DNA from: Diadophis punctatus similis
Lineage: Eukaryota > Chordata > Lepidosauria > Squamata > Dipsadidae
Direction: 5' to 3'
NCBI GenBank assembly: GCA_023053685.1
Contig: JALIGW010000001.1
Coordinates: forward strand, 48,341,859-48,405,858
Length of the DNA stretch: 64,000 nt
Of the stretch, positions 13,361 to 25,455 are shown piece after piece (position 1 is the stretch's first letter; every line of letters starts with the position of its first letter). The notes beneath the pieces are model-generated. The model saw nothing but the letters and a program-made list of their open reading frames with translations. It ran no database searches and was not told the origin of the DNA. The position numbers and the translations under genes were made by a program.

Positions 13361-13472
13361 CAGAGGTCTTCAAACTTGGCAACTTTAAAACTTGTGGACT
13401 TCAACTCCCAGAATTCTCCAGCCAGCATAGCTGGTCCACAAGTCTTAAAGTTGGCAAGTTTGGGGACCCCTG
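13361..13472. mobile_element. hAT-type hairpin MITE, GTGGACTTCAACTCCC family
   Basis: Ends CAGAGGTCTTCAAACTTGG and CCAAGTTTGGGGACCCCTG. Perfect 8-bp target duplication gcttaagg at 13353-13360 and 13473-13480. The two arms are nearly complementary. Confidence 0.92.
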
Positions 13473-13479
13473 GCTTAAG

Positions 13480-14001
13480 GAAACCCGCCACCTATCCCGC
13501 CTGATCAACCTAACGGGAGTCGCGCGTACACAAGTACTGGGCCGCCCACAGAACCGAAGGCTGAACGCGGCCTCGCGCATGAAGTAACTCCCCGTTGACA
13601 CTTCTGAGAAACAATGCCGCCGATTGGCTGAACCGAAGCTTCGCTTGCTGTCTTTTTTTCTTAATCACCACAAAAGGCTTCCAAGCTTCGTGGGGAGGTG
13701 GCGCATATTCGCGAGCCCGCCCTTTCCGACGCCTCCGATCGAGTGGAAAAGAAAATCCCAAGTGCCAGGAGGCGCGCGCGCCCCTCAGCTCAGTTTGTTA
13801 AACTGGGTCTCTCCTCCCCTCCCCGACCTTAGTCTAAATCTCCTCGCCTCAACTTTCCCGGGTTTACCTTCCACGCGCGCCTCTGGCGGGACGCCTTGAA
13901 GGCTGCCCGGGGACCCCACGCGCTTGTACCGCCGGAGGCTCGGCGGCCGCTGCGGAAGCGAATGCGGGAGGCGGCGCGGACGCTCAAGAGACCCGCCTCA
14001 G
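13480..14001 (+). promoter_or_regulatory. TRAF5: CpG-rich promoter and non-coding exon 1 of TRAF5
   Basis: An island of GC- and CpG-rich DNA in an AT-rich setting, with an inverted CCAAT box (GATTGG at about 13621). It ends at a good donor CCTCAG|gtaggc after 14001. The next in-frame acceptor that fits TRAF5 is at 26050, so this exon is placed as its 5'UTR. The transcription start is not determined; the region near 13800-13900 is likely. Open frames in both strands here reflect lack of stops in GC-rich DNA. Confidence 0.65.
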
Positions 14002-14700
14002 GTAGGCGACCGGAGCGGGTTTTAGCGAGAGTTTTAACCCTGTCCAAGCCAGTTACGGCTCCCTTAACTTCGCGGCTTGGTGTTTTATAGTTGAGCTACT
14101 GATTTCACACGCGGAACGTGTGTGACTAGATAGGGAAGAGGTGCTCAAGGCGTGGCTAATTCTGCAGTTTTGTAGGCTGTTAAGTTTTCAATCTTTTTTA
14201 AAGCTTCGTAAGGAAAAAAAATCCATCTGGTTCAGTTCCAAGCTGGGGAGAAAGGCGCTGGAAATAAAACAGAGGCTGGCTGAAAAGAAAGTTTATTGAT
14301 GAGCAGAACCACCGCGTGAAGTTTGGGGACAGCTGACAAATTAGCTTGAGGAGTGCAAGGATTTTTATAGGGTTTCTGAAATGCTGCAGGGATTGTGCAT
14401 TGTAGGGGAGCCTCGTGTCTTTTGCTATTCTAATGGTGGTGGGTTAATCCTATTATGCCCTAAAAGACCAGGTCCTGTCCATAGAATCTTTGCTGGGGGA
14501 AGGATGTAAATTTTAATTCCATCGCTGGAGAGGTGAAGGTGTTTTGTTTGTGGGCTGGCCCAGGATTTCTTAATGGACATCCGCTATCGGCTATTGAGAA
14601 AGACTGGGGACTGCTTTCTACCTCTATGAGAATGTTTCTCCTTTGGAGAAATATTCTGCCTCTTTTAATATTTCCCAAAATATTTCATTCTTCTAGAGAG

Positions 14701-14842
14701 GGAGGGCTTCCCACAGCTTCACCGTTGGAGGTTTTTAAGAAAAGACTGGACAGCCACCTGTCTGAAATGGTCTGGTCTCCTACTTGAGCAGTGGGGGTTG
14801 GACTAGAAGACCTCCAAGCTCCCTTCCAGCTCTGTTCTGATT
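14701..14842 (+). mobile_element. CR1 LINE 3'-end fragment
   Basis: Contains GTTGGACTAGAAGACCTCCA followed by CTCCCTTCCAGCTCTGTTCT, closely matching the known CR1 3' terminus. Upstream TTTTAAGAAAAGACTGGACA is also typical. Confidence 0.7.
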
Positions 14843-17422
14843 ATTGCTCCTGTTTGCCTTCCCAGAAGCGTGCCTGTGATGGTTTGTTAGTTTGGCAGCA
14901 CAATCACCTCAGCAATCTTAACTGACTAAATCTTACTGAAGTCAGGGGTGTTAAGGTTTCAAGATATAAATCAGTCTGGTTGGATTTGGGTGCGCTGAGT
15001 TCAAAGGAAAAGCGTATTCTTTCAAATACAGCTGCTGGGTATATAGTGGATCCGAAGTCTTGAATTTTAAACCGTAGGTGTAAAAACCTCTGAAGGTTCA
15101 AAAAGCATGGTAGGGAATTAGGAAGATCCTTTTTGAAAAATAGGGATAGTAAACAAATGTACAGTAGGAGGTTCAAAAATAAGCCTTATTTCCTCAAAAA
15201 TAAGTCCCGCAGAGCTAGTGGGTGCATAAAGCAATAAATAATTCTCACATGCTAATATAGCATTGACAAATAGTAAAGTGATTCTGTTTTCCCAAAGGTA
15301 TGCACTTCATAGTGTACAACTATTTCTTTCTTTCTGACATGAAAGAAACTGAGAAACTGGGTGGAGTGGTGGTAACCTTCACCCACCTCCCCAGCAATCT
15401 TAATGCTCTTTTTCTGCTGTCCAAACAGATCAGTGATTCTTAAACTGGGATAGTTAGCCCCAAACGGTAATTGGAGGATATTCTGGAGATAGTAGAGCAA
15501 TTTGTAATTGCTTGTTTGGGAGTCCAGGATTCAGTTTGTGAATGCCACTCCTGTAAAATAACAATCTGTTGTTTTTTAATGGAGATAATTATATTATTTA
15601 AAACCAGAAAAGGGATTTGGTCAAACAGTTCAATAATCATTGACTTATGAAATAGCTATCAAATCCCCATTGCTATGGTGATAAGTGATCAGCAGGGAAA
15701 GTGCAGTTATAATCTTCAGAGCCTGCATAGAGCTTTAAAATACTACTTTGGAACCAATTTGTGACATACATACATAAGATTCTTTGTTGGTTCTAGAAAT
15801 AATGTTCCAAACAATATAAGCTTTGGGATGAATCAAGAAACACTCTCTACTATACAAGATCATTTAATGGAACAAGAGTGGATATATGAGTTTGTTTGTT
15901 TGCTATTCTGGAGATAAAATGTGCAATCGTGCTCCTTAAAAACTACTGGGATACTGCAAAAAAACTCATAAGCTACATTAGATTTTTTAAATTTGTAATA
16001 CCGGTATGTGAGACAACCAAGCATAAGTTGGCCATAGTAGGTAAGAGGGATGGAGAATTGTTTCTATAGATTGCTAAATTTCTAGTAGACCTTTTCTTTA
16101 TAAGGATGAGCTAAATTTATAAGTGGTGCACAAGTTTTTCGGGGACTTGCCTTAATTCAGAATATAAGCACTGCCAAGACAAAAAACTGAATTTGATTTA
16201 ATTTAAATTAATGTCATTAAATTTAATTGCCTTTCAGAGGTTGATGGTTTATTGTTTCTATTTTTGAATTAGTGTTGACTCCTGACAACTTCTTGGACTA
16301 GTTTCTGCAGTTTTCTTGGCAAGATTTTCACAAGTGGCTTCCCATTACCTGGTTTCTAGGGTTGAAAGAGTGACTGGCCCAAGGTTACCTATCTAGTCTT
16401 GTGCCTAAGATGGGCCGAGAACTCACCTTGGTTTCTAGCCTAATGTCTTTTTATTTATTTATTTAAAAAGTTTTTTATTCTGATGTCTTTCTTAATCACT
16501 ACATCAATTTGGCTCTCTTCAGAGGATTACTTGCGGTTAGTTCAGTAAATTGACTTTGCTTGCATGAAAGCTGCTGCAATAGTGTAAAAAATAATGTATC
16601 AATGCAAAAATAATGTTAGGTAAAGTGGACACAATATTGCAGATCATGTTATGGTTCCAAATTGACCTCGGTAATCTACATTTCTTTTTTTCTCTTTTAG
16701 ATAAGTAGTAGTTGGTTTTTAAATTATAGATTTGATACTATACTAAAGTAAAATAGAATAGTATTTTTTTAAAGTTAGAAAAGGGAATGGAGAATAGCAA
16801 TACATTAATCATGAGGAAGATAGTTATGTATGTTTACATCTGTGGGTATTTATACAATTTATAATCACAATTTATACAGTTTTCTGTACTGCATTATATG
16901 ATATATTTTTGTACATTTAAAAATAATATTTTAATATTAAATCTTGGATTAGTTATTAACTGTCTCTGTAATTCAAGTAATTTTGCTATGAGAAATCAAT
17001 ATTAATTACAAGCAGTTTCATTATGATGAAAGAAGAATACTGTCTCTTTGGAGATGCATAACCAATTAAAATAAACTCCAAGAGATATAGCGGGAAGGTC
17101 TTTTTTTTTTTTTGCAAAAGCAAAACAACAGATTTTAATGCTGTTCTCAAACATTTTTGCAATTGTCTGAATAATTAAGGGAAAAGGAGCATTGGTGTGC
17201 ACTCCTAATTCCAAAACAGTGGTGTGCCTTCTGGCTGCTCTGTTAAGCAAGAAATAGTCATTTAAATCAACTTATTTTTCCCAAAAGTCACTGCTTTACT
17301 TTCAAAATGCATGGGGCCTTTGGTGCAACATCAACTAGTGTTGTAATAGTTATGTTTGAATGTGTTTGAATCATTTTCTGCTTTAACTTTGCTTTACAAA
17401 TAAAATAAATCTCAATAGAACA

Positions 17423-17830
17423 TACCTGTGTTTCCTCAAAAATAAGACCCGGTCTTATATATTTTTGGGCCCCAAAATACGCACCAGGACTTATTTTCGG
17501 GTGATATCTTACAACGACGTTCGGTACAAACAGCGGGGTATGGCCTGCGCATGGGGTGGAGACACACAGCTTCGAAGCACAGCAACGATTGGGCCAAACT
17601 CAGAGCATGGGGGTGGACCAACTATGAGTTTGGGCCGTGCTGGGTGGGCGCGGGAAGGGTGCCGAGACGGAGGCGGCCAGGAGGAATTAGCATATTTTTT
17701 TACCTTTACCTGCATATAACATATCACATCAGATATACCATGTTTCCCCAAAAATACGACCTACTCCGAAAACAAGCCCTAGCTCGATTTTCATGCCTGC
17801 ACCTAATATAAGCCCTACCCCCCCAAAATA
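17423..17830. mobile_element. ATAAGAC-family MITE ends and GC-rich interior
   Basis: Two left-end-like segments, at about 17423 (tacctgtgtttcctcaaaaa) and 17738 (taccatgtttccccaaaaat). Each is followed by short ATAAGACC or ATAAGCCCT repeats. The second leads into the minisatellite at 18016. Exact borders are unclear. Confidence 0.4.
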
Positions 17831-18015
17831 AGCCCTAGTTAAGCCCTTCCCACCATCTGGTTGCACAAGGCACGTGTGTATAAATCAAGCTGAAGTGTGG
17901 GGTGGAGCTGCCCCACACACCCTGCACCCACTTACCTTAGGACCACCGCAGCCAGGCCTCCCATGCTCCAACACCTCTCGTGCCGGTGCCTGACTTCTGC
18001 GGCTTCTTGTAGCTG

Positions 18016-18400
18016 CTCGGCTCATTTGGCCGATGCCGCCGCTTGCAGCAGAAGGCCACATGGCACGTCACACTGGTGCTGCCGCTCACGGCAGGACGTC
18101 GCATGGTGCATTGCGCCTGTGCCGCCGCTTGTGGCAGGACACCATGTGGGGCATTGGGCTGCTGCTGCTGCTCATGGCAGGACACCGCATGGCACGTTGC
18201 ACCGGTGCCACCACTTGCAGCATGACACCACGAGGCTCATCGCACTGGTCCCACCCCTTGCGTGTGCAACAGCACACCACACCACACTGCCTCCTGCCAC
18301 GAGCGGCAGCACTGGCGCAATGAGCCATGCAGTCTTCTGCCGTGAGCAGCAGCAGCAGCCCAACGCGCCACATGGTGTCCTGCTGCAAGGGGCGGCACAG
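18016..18400. repeat. 43-bp minisatellite
   Basis: Exact 43-bp spacing of units beginning catggcac or a variant at 18059, 18102, 18145 and 18188. More diverged units lie on both sides. Each unit carries TGCCGCCGCTT and GGCAGGACA boxes. Because 43 is not a multiple of three, every frame on both strands stays open for long stretches, giving spurious proteins rich in Cys, His and Ala. Confidence 0.85.
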
Positions 18401-18427
18401 GCTTCGATTTTCACAGAGTTCGATTTT

Positions 18428-18570
18428 CACTAGCTCAAGATTGACTCAGCCTTCCATCCGAGGTCGGTAAAATGAAGACCCAGATTGTTGGGGGCAATAT
18501 GCTGACTCTGTAAACTACTTAGATAAATCATTATGAAGTGGTATGTAAGTCTTATTATTAGTGCTAGTGC
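18428..18570 (+). mobile_element. Sauria-type SINE, 5'-truncated
   Basis: Starts at GCTCAAGATTGACTCAGCCT and keeps the CAGATTGTTGGGGGCAATAT block and tail. The tRNA-like head is missing where it abuts the minisatellite. Confidence 0.8.
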
Positions 18571-19601
18571 TATTTTTGCCACTATGCCCAAGCTGGAAAA
18601 ATCATTTTTAATAAAATGCTCTACTGGGTATTTCATAAAATGCTCTACTGGGTATGAAATTGACTAGGATAACTTACTTTTAAACATACTTGTATTTTAT
18701 TTCAATTTAATTCCGATTCAGGTTACCTCCCCTGTCTCTTTTCACCCCAGATCGTGATTTGTATGTCTAGAAATCTTCATTACCCAGAGGAGGGGAAATG
18801 TTTTCATAATTTTATTTTGTTAAAAAGTTTTTTGTGCAATTAAATGCTGAGGTCCCTATGCCATCACTGTCTGTGTCCTCTATAGAGATAGGTTTTATTC
18901 TGTTTGTTTGTTAAGTGGAGAAAGGCAATTGTATGCATTATCCAGTTGTATAATTTCCCCCCCTATCAATTGTGTAGTTGTGGGGAAGCAACAAGAATCT
19001 ACAGTATATCCTGAGGTGTGACTGGGAAGACAGAGGAACTGATCTGCAAAAAGCCATGCCTGACTTCTCTTAAGATTCAGTCTCTTCATTTCTGCTATAG
19101 ATATTAAAATAGTTATTTGCTAGAATGCTCAACAAAACAATAAATAACTTAAAATAGAAGAACAGGTATTGTTGATTAAATTAGATGTACCACGTAATTG
19201 AATTTATCTAAAAAAGAAGACAACCCAACTGAAGTCCCTCCAAATGAGGTGTAGCCACCTTACCCTCATCAGCCCTAAGGATGGCAATTTCAGCTGAAAC
19301 TAATCCTGGAAATAACTGTTTACATATGTTGCACTCATGCGTAAAATATATCTCTTAGAAGCCATATTTCTAAAAAGACAAACCCAAGAGAAAAAAGTTA
19401 AACTAATGGTTTCTGATGTTCAAAAATTATTTTAAAACATACCTATAACTGATTTCCATCTGTGTATAACAGCTATTCTCTCATTCATATACAAACTACT
19501 CTCATATGTAAACAATTAAATGGATCCCTTATTTTGAAAGAGATTGCCTGCAATTCATAAAAATTTCCCCATGCATTGCAACTGGCTATGTGCATATATG
19601 A

Positions 19602-19902
19602 CAGTGATGGCTAACCTTTTTGTCATTGCGTGCCGAAAGCCTTAATGCAATGTGCGTGTGACACACACACACACACACACACCCGCACTCCCCATATCCA
19701 TGAGGGCCTGCGACCTTCCCATGCTCCCATGCATGTGCGCGTGACCCCCCTGCATGCGCAGCAGAGACTCGAAAATCAGCTGGCCGGCAGGAAGCACGCA
19801 TGCATGCGTGGTGGATCTGAGCTGGGGCGACAGCTCGCGTGCCCGCAGAGAGTGCTCTGTGTGCCACCTGTGGGCACACATGCCAAAGGTTCGCCATCAC
19901 GG
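19602..19902. mobile_element. hAT-type MITE, CAGTGATGGCGAACC family
   Basis: Left end CAGTGATGGCTAACCTTTT, right end AAAGGTTCGCCATCACGG (last bases mutated). Flanks atatatga and gtatatga match at 7 of 8. Contains a short CA run. Confidence 0.8.
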
Positions 19903-20892
19903 GTATATGATCATGCAAACGAGCTTGGTAATTGAGTATAGTATGTTGTCTTTCTACCTTATTATCAAGTCAACAAAAGCCTTAATTCAGATTAATATTT
20001 TCTGAGAGGTAAATGTGTTCATAGCAGACATTGACATTTTTTGGGTGGACTCATCCCCTTTGAGGCATACAGATGGAATCTCCTTTTCTCTTCATGCCTT
20101 ATCCTGCTTTGATAAACTGTATTGCTTCATACTGTCTTCTGGTATGAAATGAAAATTATGTCCCACTTGTGGAATGAAAGGTATGAAAACAACTATTTTC
20201 AAATTCACATTCTCAGTAATATGTGTAATTTGGACAAAATATATTCCAACTTTCATCTTTTCATCTATTATTCAAGTTGATAGGCATGCTCCGTACAATG
20301 TGGTAGTCCTGTCTTTATACCACTTTATTTATTTACTTACTTACTTACTTACATACTTACTTTATAGTACTTTATGTATTTATTATTTATATTTTTCCTA
20401 CTATCAACTGTTAGCATAAAGCATGCTATAATTCTGAACACAGTTTAATGATTCTTTGAATACTTTTAGATTGGCTTCTTAATAAATATGCACACAATTG
20501 GAAATTAAGTTTTAATGCTGTTTGTTTTCCTTGTTAGCAAAGAAGTGTAATCCAATGATGCTTTTTACTAAGAATTTATATTTCTACAAAAAGAAATAAA
20601 AATTCAGATACAAATTCTGAGATGACATATATTAAAAAACATAATGACATATTATATAACTAATGCTGTTATGATTTCAACTGCTTTGAAAGTTTTAGTA
20701 AATGCCACCTTACTATAATTAGGTGCTTTTTTCATGAACTGAGAAAGTCTTTTATTTACATACTTTCAAAATAATAAAAATGCAACAAAATATTTTAGAT
20801 CTATTTCAGGGAGTTTTGAATTACTGGAGTTATATTTGTTTATGTAATATGAAAATAATCATGGACTTCAATATCAATATCAATTTATTATT

Positions 20893-21115
20893 AAAAGGTA
20901 AAGGTTCCCCTCGCACATACATGCTAGTTGTTCCCGACTCTAGGGGGCAGTGCTCATCTCCATTTCTAAGCCGAAGAGCCAGCGCTGTCTGATGACGATT
21001 CCGTGGTCATGTGGCTGGCATGACTAAATGCCGAAGACGCACGGAACGCTGTTGCCATCCCACCAAGGTGGTTCCTATTTTTCTACTTGCATTTTTACAT
21101 GTTTTCGAATGCTAG
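20893..21115. mobile_element. Unclassified squamate interspersed repeat
   Basis: Block beginning TAAAGGTTCCCCTCGCACAT with GACTCTAGGGGGCAGTGCTC and AAGCCGAAGAGCCAGCGCTG. The text is familiar from squamate genomes, but I cannot assign the class from sequence alone. Confidence 0.4.
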
Positions 21116-21328
21116 GTTTATTATTACAGTCTTGTAAAACCTAATAAGAAGGAATATTAATTGTTATTAATATTTAGGATTGTAGCTGCATACACTTGAA
21201 TATGTTAACAACTTAATAAAACTAAGTAAAATGCTTCACAATTAATTATCTTAAAAGGTGTTTTAAATTGAGGCATGGCCAGTGTTAACATACATACTGA
21301 ACTAAATAGTGATATGCCACATCAATAT

Positions 21329-22240
21329 ATCGTGTTTCCCCGAAAATAAGACCTATTCTGAAAATAAGACCTAGCATGATTTTTATGTGTGTACCTAATA
21401 TAAGCCCTACCCCAAAAATAAGCCCTAGTTTAGACCCCGCCTACTCCATCTCACTGTCTGGTGGCTCAAGGCTGCAACAGGGCAGGAGGCCATGCAGCGC
21501 CAGTGCTGCTGCCACAAGGTGAGGAAAGGCAGGTGGTGGAGCTGCCCCATGTGCCCCGGACCCATACACCTCAGGGCCCCCGCAGCCAGACCAGTCCCCT
21601 TTCAGCAACCTACCCCTGCCTCTTCCCTTTCACTCACCTCCTGAGCTGGACTGCCAGGAGGATGGGCGGAGGAGCCTCAGTCCCCTTATCAAGCCCCCTA
21701 CGCCGTTTCTGAGCTAGGGGGGAGTGACGGTGAAAGATCTCCATCATCACTGTACATCCATCACTGGAAGGGTTTTCTTCTGTTCCCACCCCTTGCCCCC
21801 CAGATTACCTGACCACTGCCACCTCCACCTGCCGCGCGGCCTTGCGCCCATTTTGTTGCCTGCATTGATGGTTTCAATGGTGGCAGCTCTGGAGGCCACT
21901 GGTAGGAAGTGGTGGCGAGCAGGGCGGGGGGAATCTTTCTCCTCATATACATACCCTACAACTCTCACCAGCCCACCCGCCTCACGGTGGCAGCCGCCTG
22001 GAGCTGGGTGAGGGAGGCCAGGCTCCCCTTCCCTGATGGTTCTGCAAAGAAGTTTTGCATGGAGGAGCAGATCGCTTCCCGCAGGTTGCCTTGGCACCCG
22101 CTTCAGACAGCAAACAGAACAGCTTTTCTCTTTTTCTCCAGAGCCTTTGAAATCCCCTCCCCTTTGCTTTTCTGCCTTAAAATCCAGAGCAGACACGTTT
22201 TCCTCCTGATCAACTGAAGATAGCTACTGGTATGATTTTT
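21329..22240. mobile_element. ATAAGAC-family element with GC-rich interior
   Basis: Starts atcgtgtttccccgaaaata and continues with the same short ATAAGACC/ATAAGCCCT repeats as 17738. GC-rich sequence follows to about 22240. A 149-codon minus frame at 21747-22196 lacks domain signs and is not called a gene. No right end was found. Confidence 0.35.
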
Positions 22241-22446
22241 GCAAGAAGCTGAGTGTATGTGTGAGTCCAGACCCTTGTCACAGGCCAGCCCTGCGGGAAA
22301 TGGATCTGCTCCTCCATCTCTGACTACAAGTGAGTGTAGTTTGTCACTCTGACTAATGTGAAAGAATTGAGCAAAGTAATTTACTTAACAGAGGTCAGGC
22401 AAAAGTATTGGGTAGCTGAGAACAGTTTTCTAGTTATTCTGCCTTT

Positions 22447-22450
<4 letters not shown>

Positions 22451-22506
<56 letters not shown>
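22451..22506. repeat. (CA)28 microsatellite
   Basis: Uninterrupted dinucleotide run of 56 bases in TRAF5 intron 1, just before a DNA-transposon remnant and a SINE. Confidence 0.97.
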
Positions 22507-22509
<3 letters not shown>

Positions 22510-22534
22510 CCATCTTTTGATTACAGGTGGTCTT

Positions 22535-22762
22535 TAGCAATAACTTAGACTTATATACCATTTCATAATGCTTTACAGACCTCTCTGAGCAGTTTACAGA
22601 GTCAGCATATTGCCCCCAACAATCTGGGTCCTCAGAAGGGTTACTGACCTCAGAAGGATGGAAGACTGAGTCAACCTTGAACCGGTCAGGATCGAACTCT
22701 TGGCAGTGGGCAGAGTTAGCCTGCAGTACTGTATTCTAATCACTGTGCCACCATGGCTCCTT
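22535..22762 (-). mobile_element. Sauria-type SINE
   Basis: Reverse copy with the CCCCCAACAATCTGGGTCCT block. It sits inside an older repeat whose halves (acaggtggtc before it, ttgacttaggaccac after it) resemble the 47266-48048 element. Confidence 0.82.
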
Positions 22763-23148
22763 GACTTAGGACCACATTTGGAACTAGAATTTCCATTACT
22801 AACGAGATGGTTGTTAAATGAGTTACGCCTAATTTTACAATCTTTTCTGTCATGATCTGTAATCACTGCAGTTATTAAGTGAATCAGGAAGTTGTTAAGC
22901 ATATCCAGCTTCCCATATTGTCTTGTCAGAAGCTGGCTGGGAAGATTGCAGCTGGCAATCACATGACCCCAGGACACTTCTAACCATCGCAAATACGTAC
23001 ATGCTAGTTGCCAAGTGCCCGAATTTTGAACACGATACTGCAGTTGCTGCAATGATCGTAAGTGTGTGGACCAGTCACTTTTTTCATTGCCCTTGTAACT
23101 TTGAGCATTTGTTAAATATCTGTAGTACAAATACCATTTGGCATAGCT

Positions 23149-23259
23149 CAGTGTTTCTTGACCTTGGCAAGTTTAAGATGGGTGGACTTCAATTCCCAGA
23201 GTGCCCCATCTATGGCTGGCTTCTGGGACTTAAAGTCCACCCATCTTGAGAAACACTGA
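23149..23259. mobile_element. hAT-type hairpin MITE, diverged
   Basis: Ends CAGTGTTTCTTGACCTTGG and CATCTTGAGAAACACTG, with the GTGGACTTCAATTCCCAG core. No clear target duplication remains. Confidence 0.75.
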
Positions 23260-23342
23260 CCATATCTCATAGAAATGGGTTTGCAACCAGAATAATCTGA
23301 ATACTATAGGGAAATTTCTGAACCTGGGGAAATGCTTTAATT

Positions 23343-23477
23343 CAGAGGTCTCCAACCTTGGCAACTTTATGAGGTGTGGACTTCAAATCCCAGAATTCCT
23401 CAGCCAGCCATGCTGGCTGAGGAATTCTGGGAATTGAAGTCCACACCTCATAAAGTTGCCAAGGTTGGAGACCTCTG
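23343..23477. mobile_element. hAT-type hairpin MITE, near-perfect palindrome
   Basis: Arms CAGAGGTCTCCAACCTTGGC and its complement meet at CAGCCATGCTGGCTG; almost the whole 135 bp can fold into one hairpin. Flanks ctttaatt and cttaattg are related with a one-base slip. Confidence 0.9.
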
Positions 23478-24024
23478 CTTAATTGACCTGATGTGAACCA
23501 TACGTGAATGGTGGTGCAGTTAGTCACAGCATGGAACATTTTAATAAGGTACAAAATAAGAGTTTAAAAACAAAAGAAATACAGTCTATATTCTTTGGAA
23601 TGTTAAACATCACGAACTATAATGGTTAGAGGCAGGAAACACAAATGTAGAAAAGTTGCTTCCTGTCTCACAAACTTAAATTTAGTTTCTGACAAATACA
23701 AGCTGATGGAAATATGCATTGTTTTTAAAATTACCACAGCTCTGTGTGGTTTTTAAACTTAATTTCTTCCTTACAGTTACTCTTGCATTTGAATCATACT
23801 GTAAAAAAGCAATTTTATGAATCTTAATTTTGGAAGGAAAACCTTTTTAGATTTTAATTGCAACAATTAAAAAATGGAATGATACATTAATTCAGACCAT
23901 GTGGTTTCTTGTTATACTGTATTGAATCAAAAGAAGAATTTAGATGGTGTGTGTGTTATATCTATTATGATGATTTTTGTGTAATTAAAAAAACTGCTCC
24001 CACTGATGATGGAATCAAAATTTA

Positions 24025-24445
24025 ATTTAATTTAATTTAATTTATTGTATTTCTATGCCGCCCAACTCCCGAAGGACTCTGGGAGGCTTACAACAGGATA
24101 TAGAAAATACATTTTAAAACATCATAAAAAATTAAAGAACAGTTAAAAATCACATACATACTTATCATTCAAGGCCGGACCTCGCAAATTGCGAGATCAA
24201 TGGCCCCAAGCCTGCCGGAAAAGCCAGGTTTCAATGCTTTCCGGAAGGCCAATAGAGTGGAGGAAGTCCGGATCTCAGAGGGTAGTTGGTTCCAGAGAGC
24301 CGGGGCAGCCACAGAGAAGGCCCTTCCCCGCGGGCCTGCCAGCTGACACTGCTTAGCTGACAGGACCTGGAGGAGACCAACTCTGTGGGATCTTACTGGT
24401 CGCTGGGAACTATGAGGTAGAAGGCGGTCTCGAAAATGAGTATAA
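24025..24445 (-). mobile_element. CR1/L2-clade LINE, 3' end
   Basis: On the minus strand it encodes the end of a LINE ORF2 (FSVAAPALWNQLPSEIR). The non-coding end follows (AAGCCTCCCAGAGTCCTTCG) with an (AAATT)n tail at 24020-24043. It is 5'-truncated and not functional. Confidence 0.75.
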
Positions 24446-25212
24446 ATAACTTTGAGCTTCCAGAATGGGGGAGTCCAGCAACTTTGAAATGTGTGGACTT
24501 GAACTCCCAGAATTCCCCAGCCAGCAATGGATAACTGGAGCTGATTAAATGGATACGGTCAGAATCTAGACCCCTGTCCAGTTAATCAGCTCTATTTATC
24601 AATTCTAGTGTTAGGTTAAGGTTGGTTTTCTGTCATGTGGCCAAACTTAACCATCTCATTAAATCACTGTATTTTCAGATTCAGATTGTATATAATTGAG
24701 GGTATGATCCTTTTGTTTGTGTTTAAATTTTCCAAAGGACAGTCATGATGCTCTCTTGCAGTGAAAATAATGAGTTTTGCCATGTTTTGAAGAGAAATGT
24801 GTTTATTATGTCCTACATTTTTGTAGACGGTCCATTTCATGTGATGCCACTTATATGCCTGAAGCATCATCCTTGGAAATTTAAAGAAGATACATTTAAC
24901 TATTTCTGGGGAAGGGAGTGGAAGGAAATACTGAAAGACAGATGGGAAACATGAACAATTAATTGTAAAAAATAGTCTATAGTAACCTTTAAAATGAGTG
25001 CACAGCATGCTGGCTGCAAAATGCTGAGTCGCCAGTCCACACATTTTAAAGTTGCCGAATTTGAAAAGTATTGTTATGGATGAAACAGCCTTAGGCCAGC
25101 ACTAAAGATAACAAGGCACTGAGAATTCCTGTCAACCTTCCTCCCTGTTCAGGATGATATAATTTAGCTATCGAAATAAAAGGAACATTAAAAGAAACAA
25201 TAATTTTCTTAT

Positions 25213-25455
25213 TTATTTATTAGTGAGATTTATATACCGCCTCACAGTGCAAGCACTCTCTAAGCGGTTTACACCAGTAAGCAATGTATATTTATATTGC
25301 CCCCAACAACCTGGGTCCTCATTTTACCTACCTCGGAAGGATGGAAGGCTGAGTCAACCTTGAGCCGGTGAGATTTGAACCGCTGACCTGCGGATTAGAG
25401 TCAGCTAAAGTGGCCTGCAGTACTGCACTCTAACCGCTGCACCACCTCGGCTCAT
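25213..25455 (-). mobile_element. Sauria-type SINE
   Basis: Nearly full-length reverse copy, from the gagccgaggtggtgcagcgg box (read on minus) to the tail, 0.6 kb before the first coding exon of TRAF5. Confidence 0.87.

Noticed and set aside
13510..14090. Several open frames in the TRAF5 CpG island
   Set aside because: GC-rich DNA lacks stops in all frames; none has a family match, and the donor after 14001 fits a non-coding first exon.
18016..18400. CRISPR-like array
   Set aside because: Units are contiguous without unique spacers, and the setting is a vertebrate intron.
17897..18433. 178-codon plus-strand frame and overlapping frames on both strands
   Set aside because: They are produced by the 43-bp minisatellite, whose unit is GC-rich and stop-poor. 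Composition is repetitive Cys/His/Ala with no domain or splice context.
21747..22196. 149-codon minus-strand frame
   Set aside because: GC-rich repeat interior, no domain, no conserved motif, and an equally open plus frame over the same stretch.
22594..23130. 178-codon minus-strand frame
   Set aside because: It runs through a Sauria SINE and a DNA-transposon remnant; part of the product is the translated SINE block.
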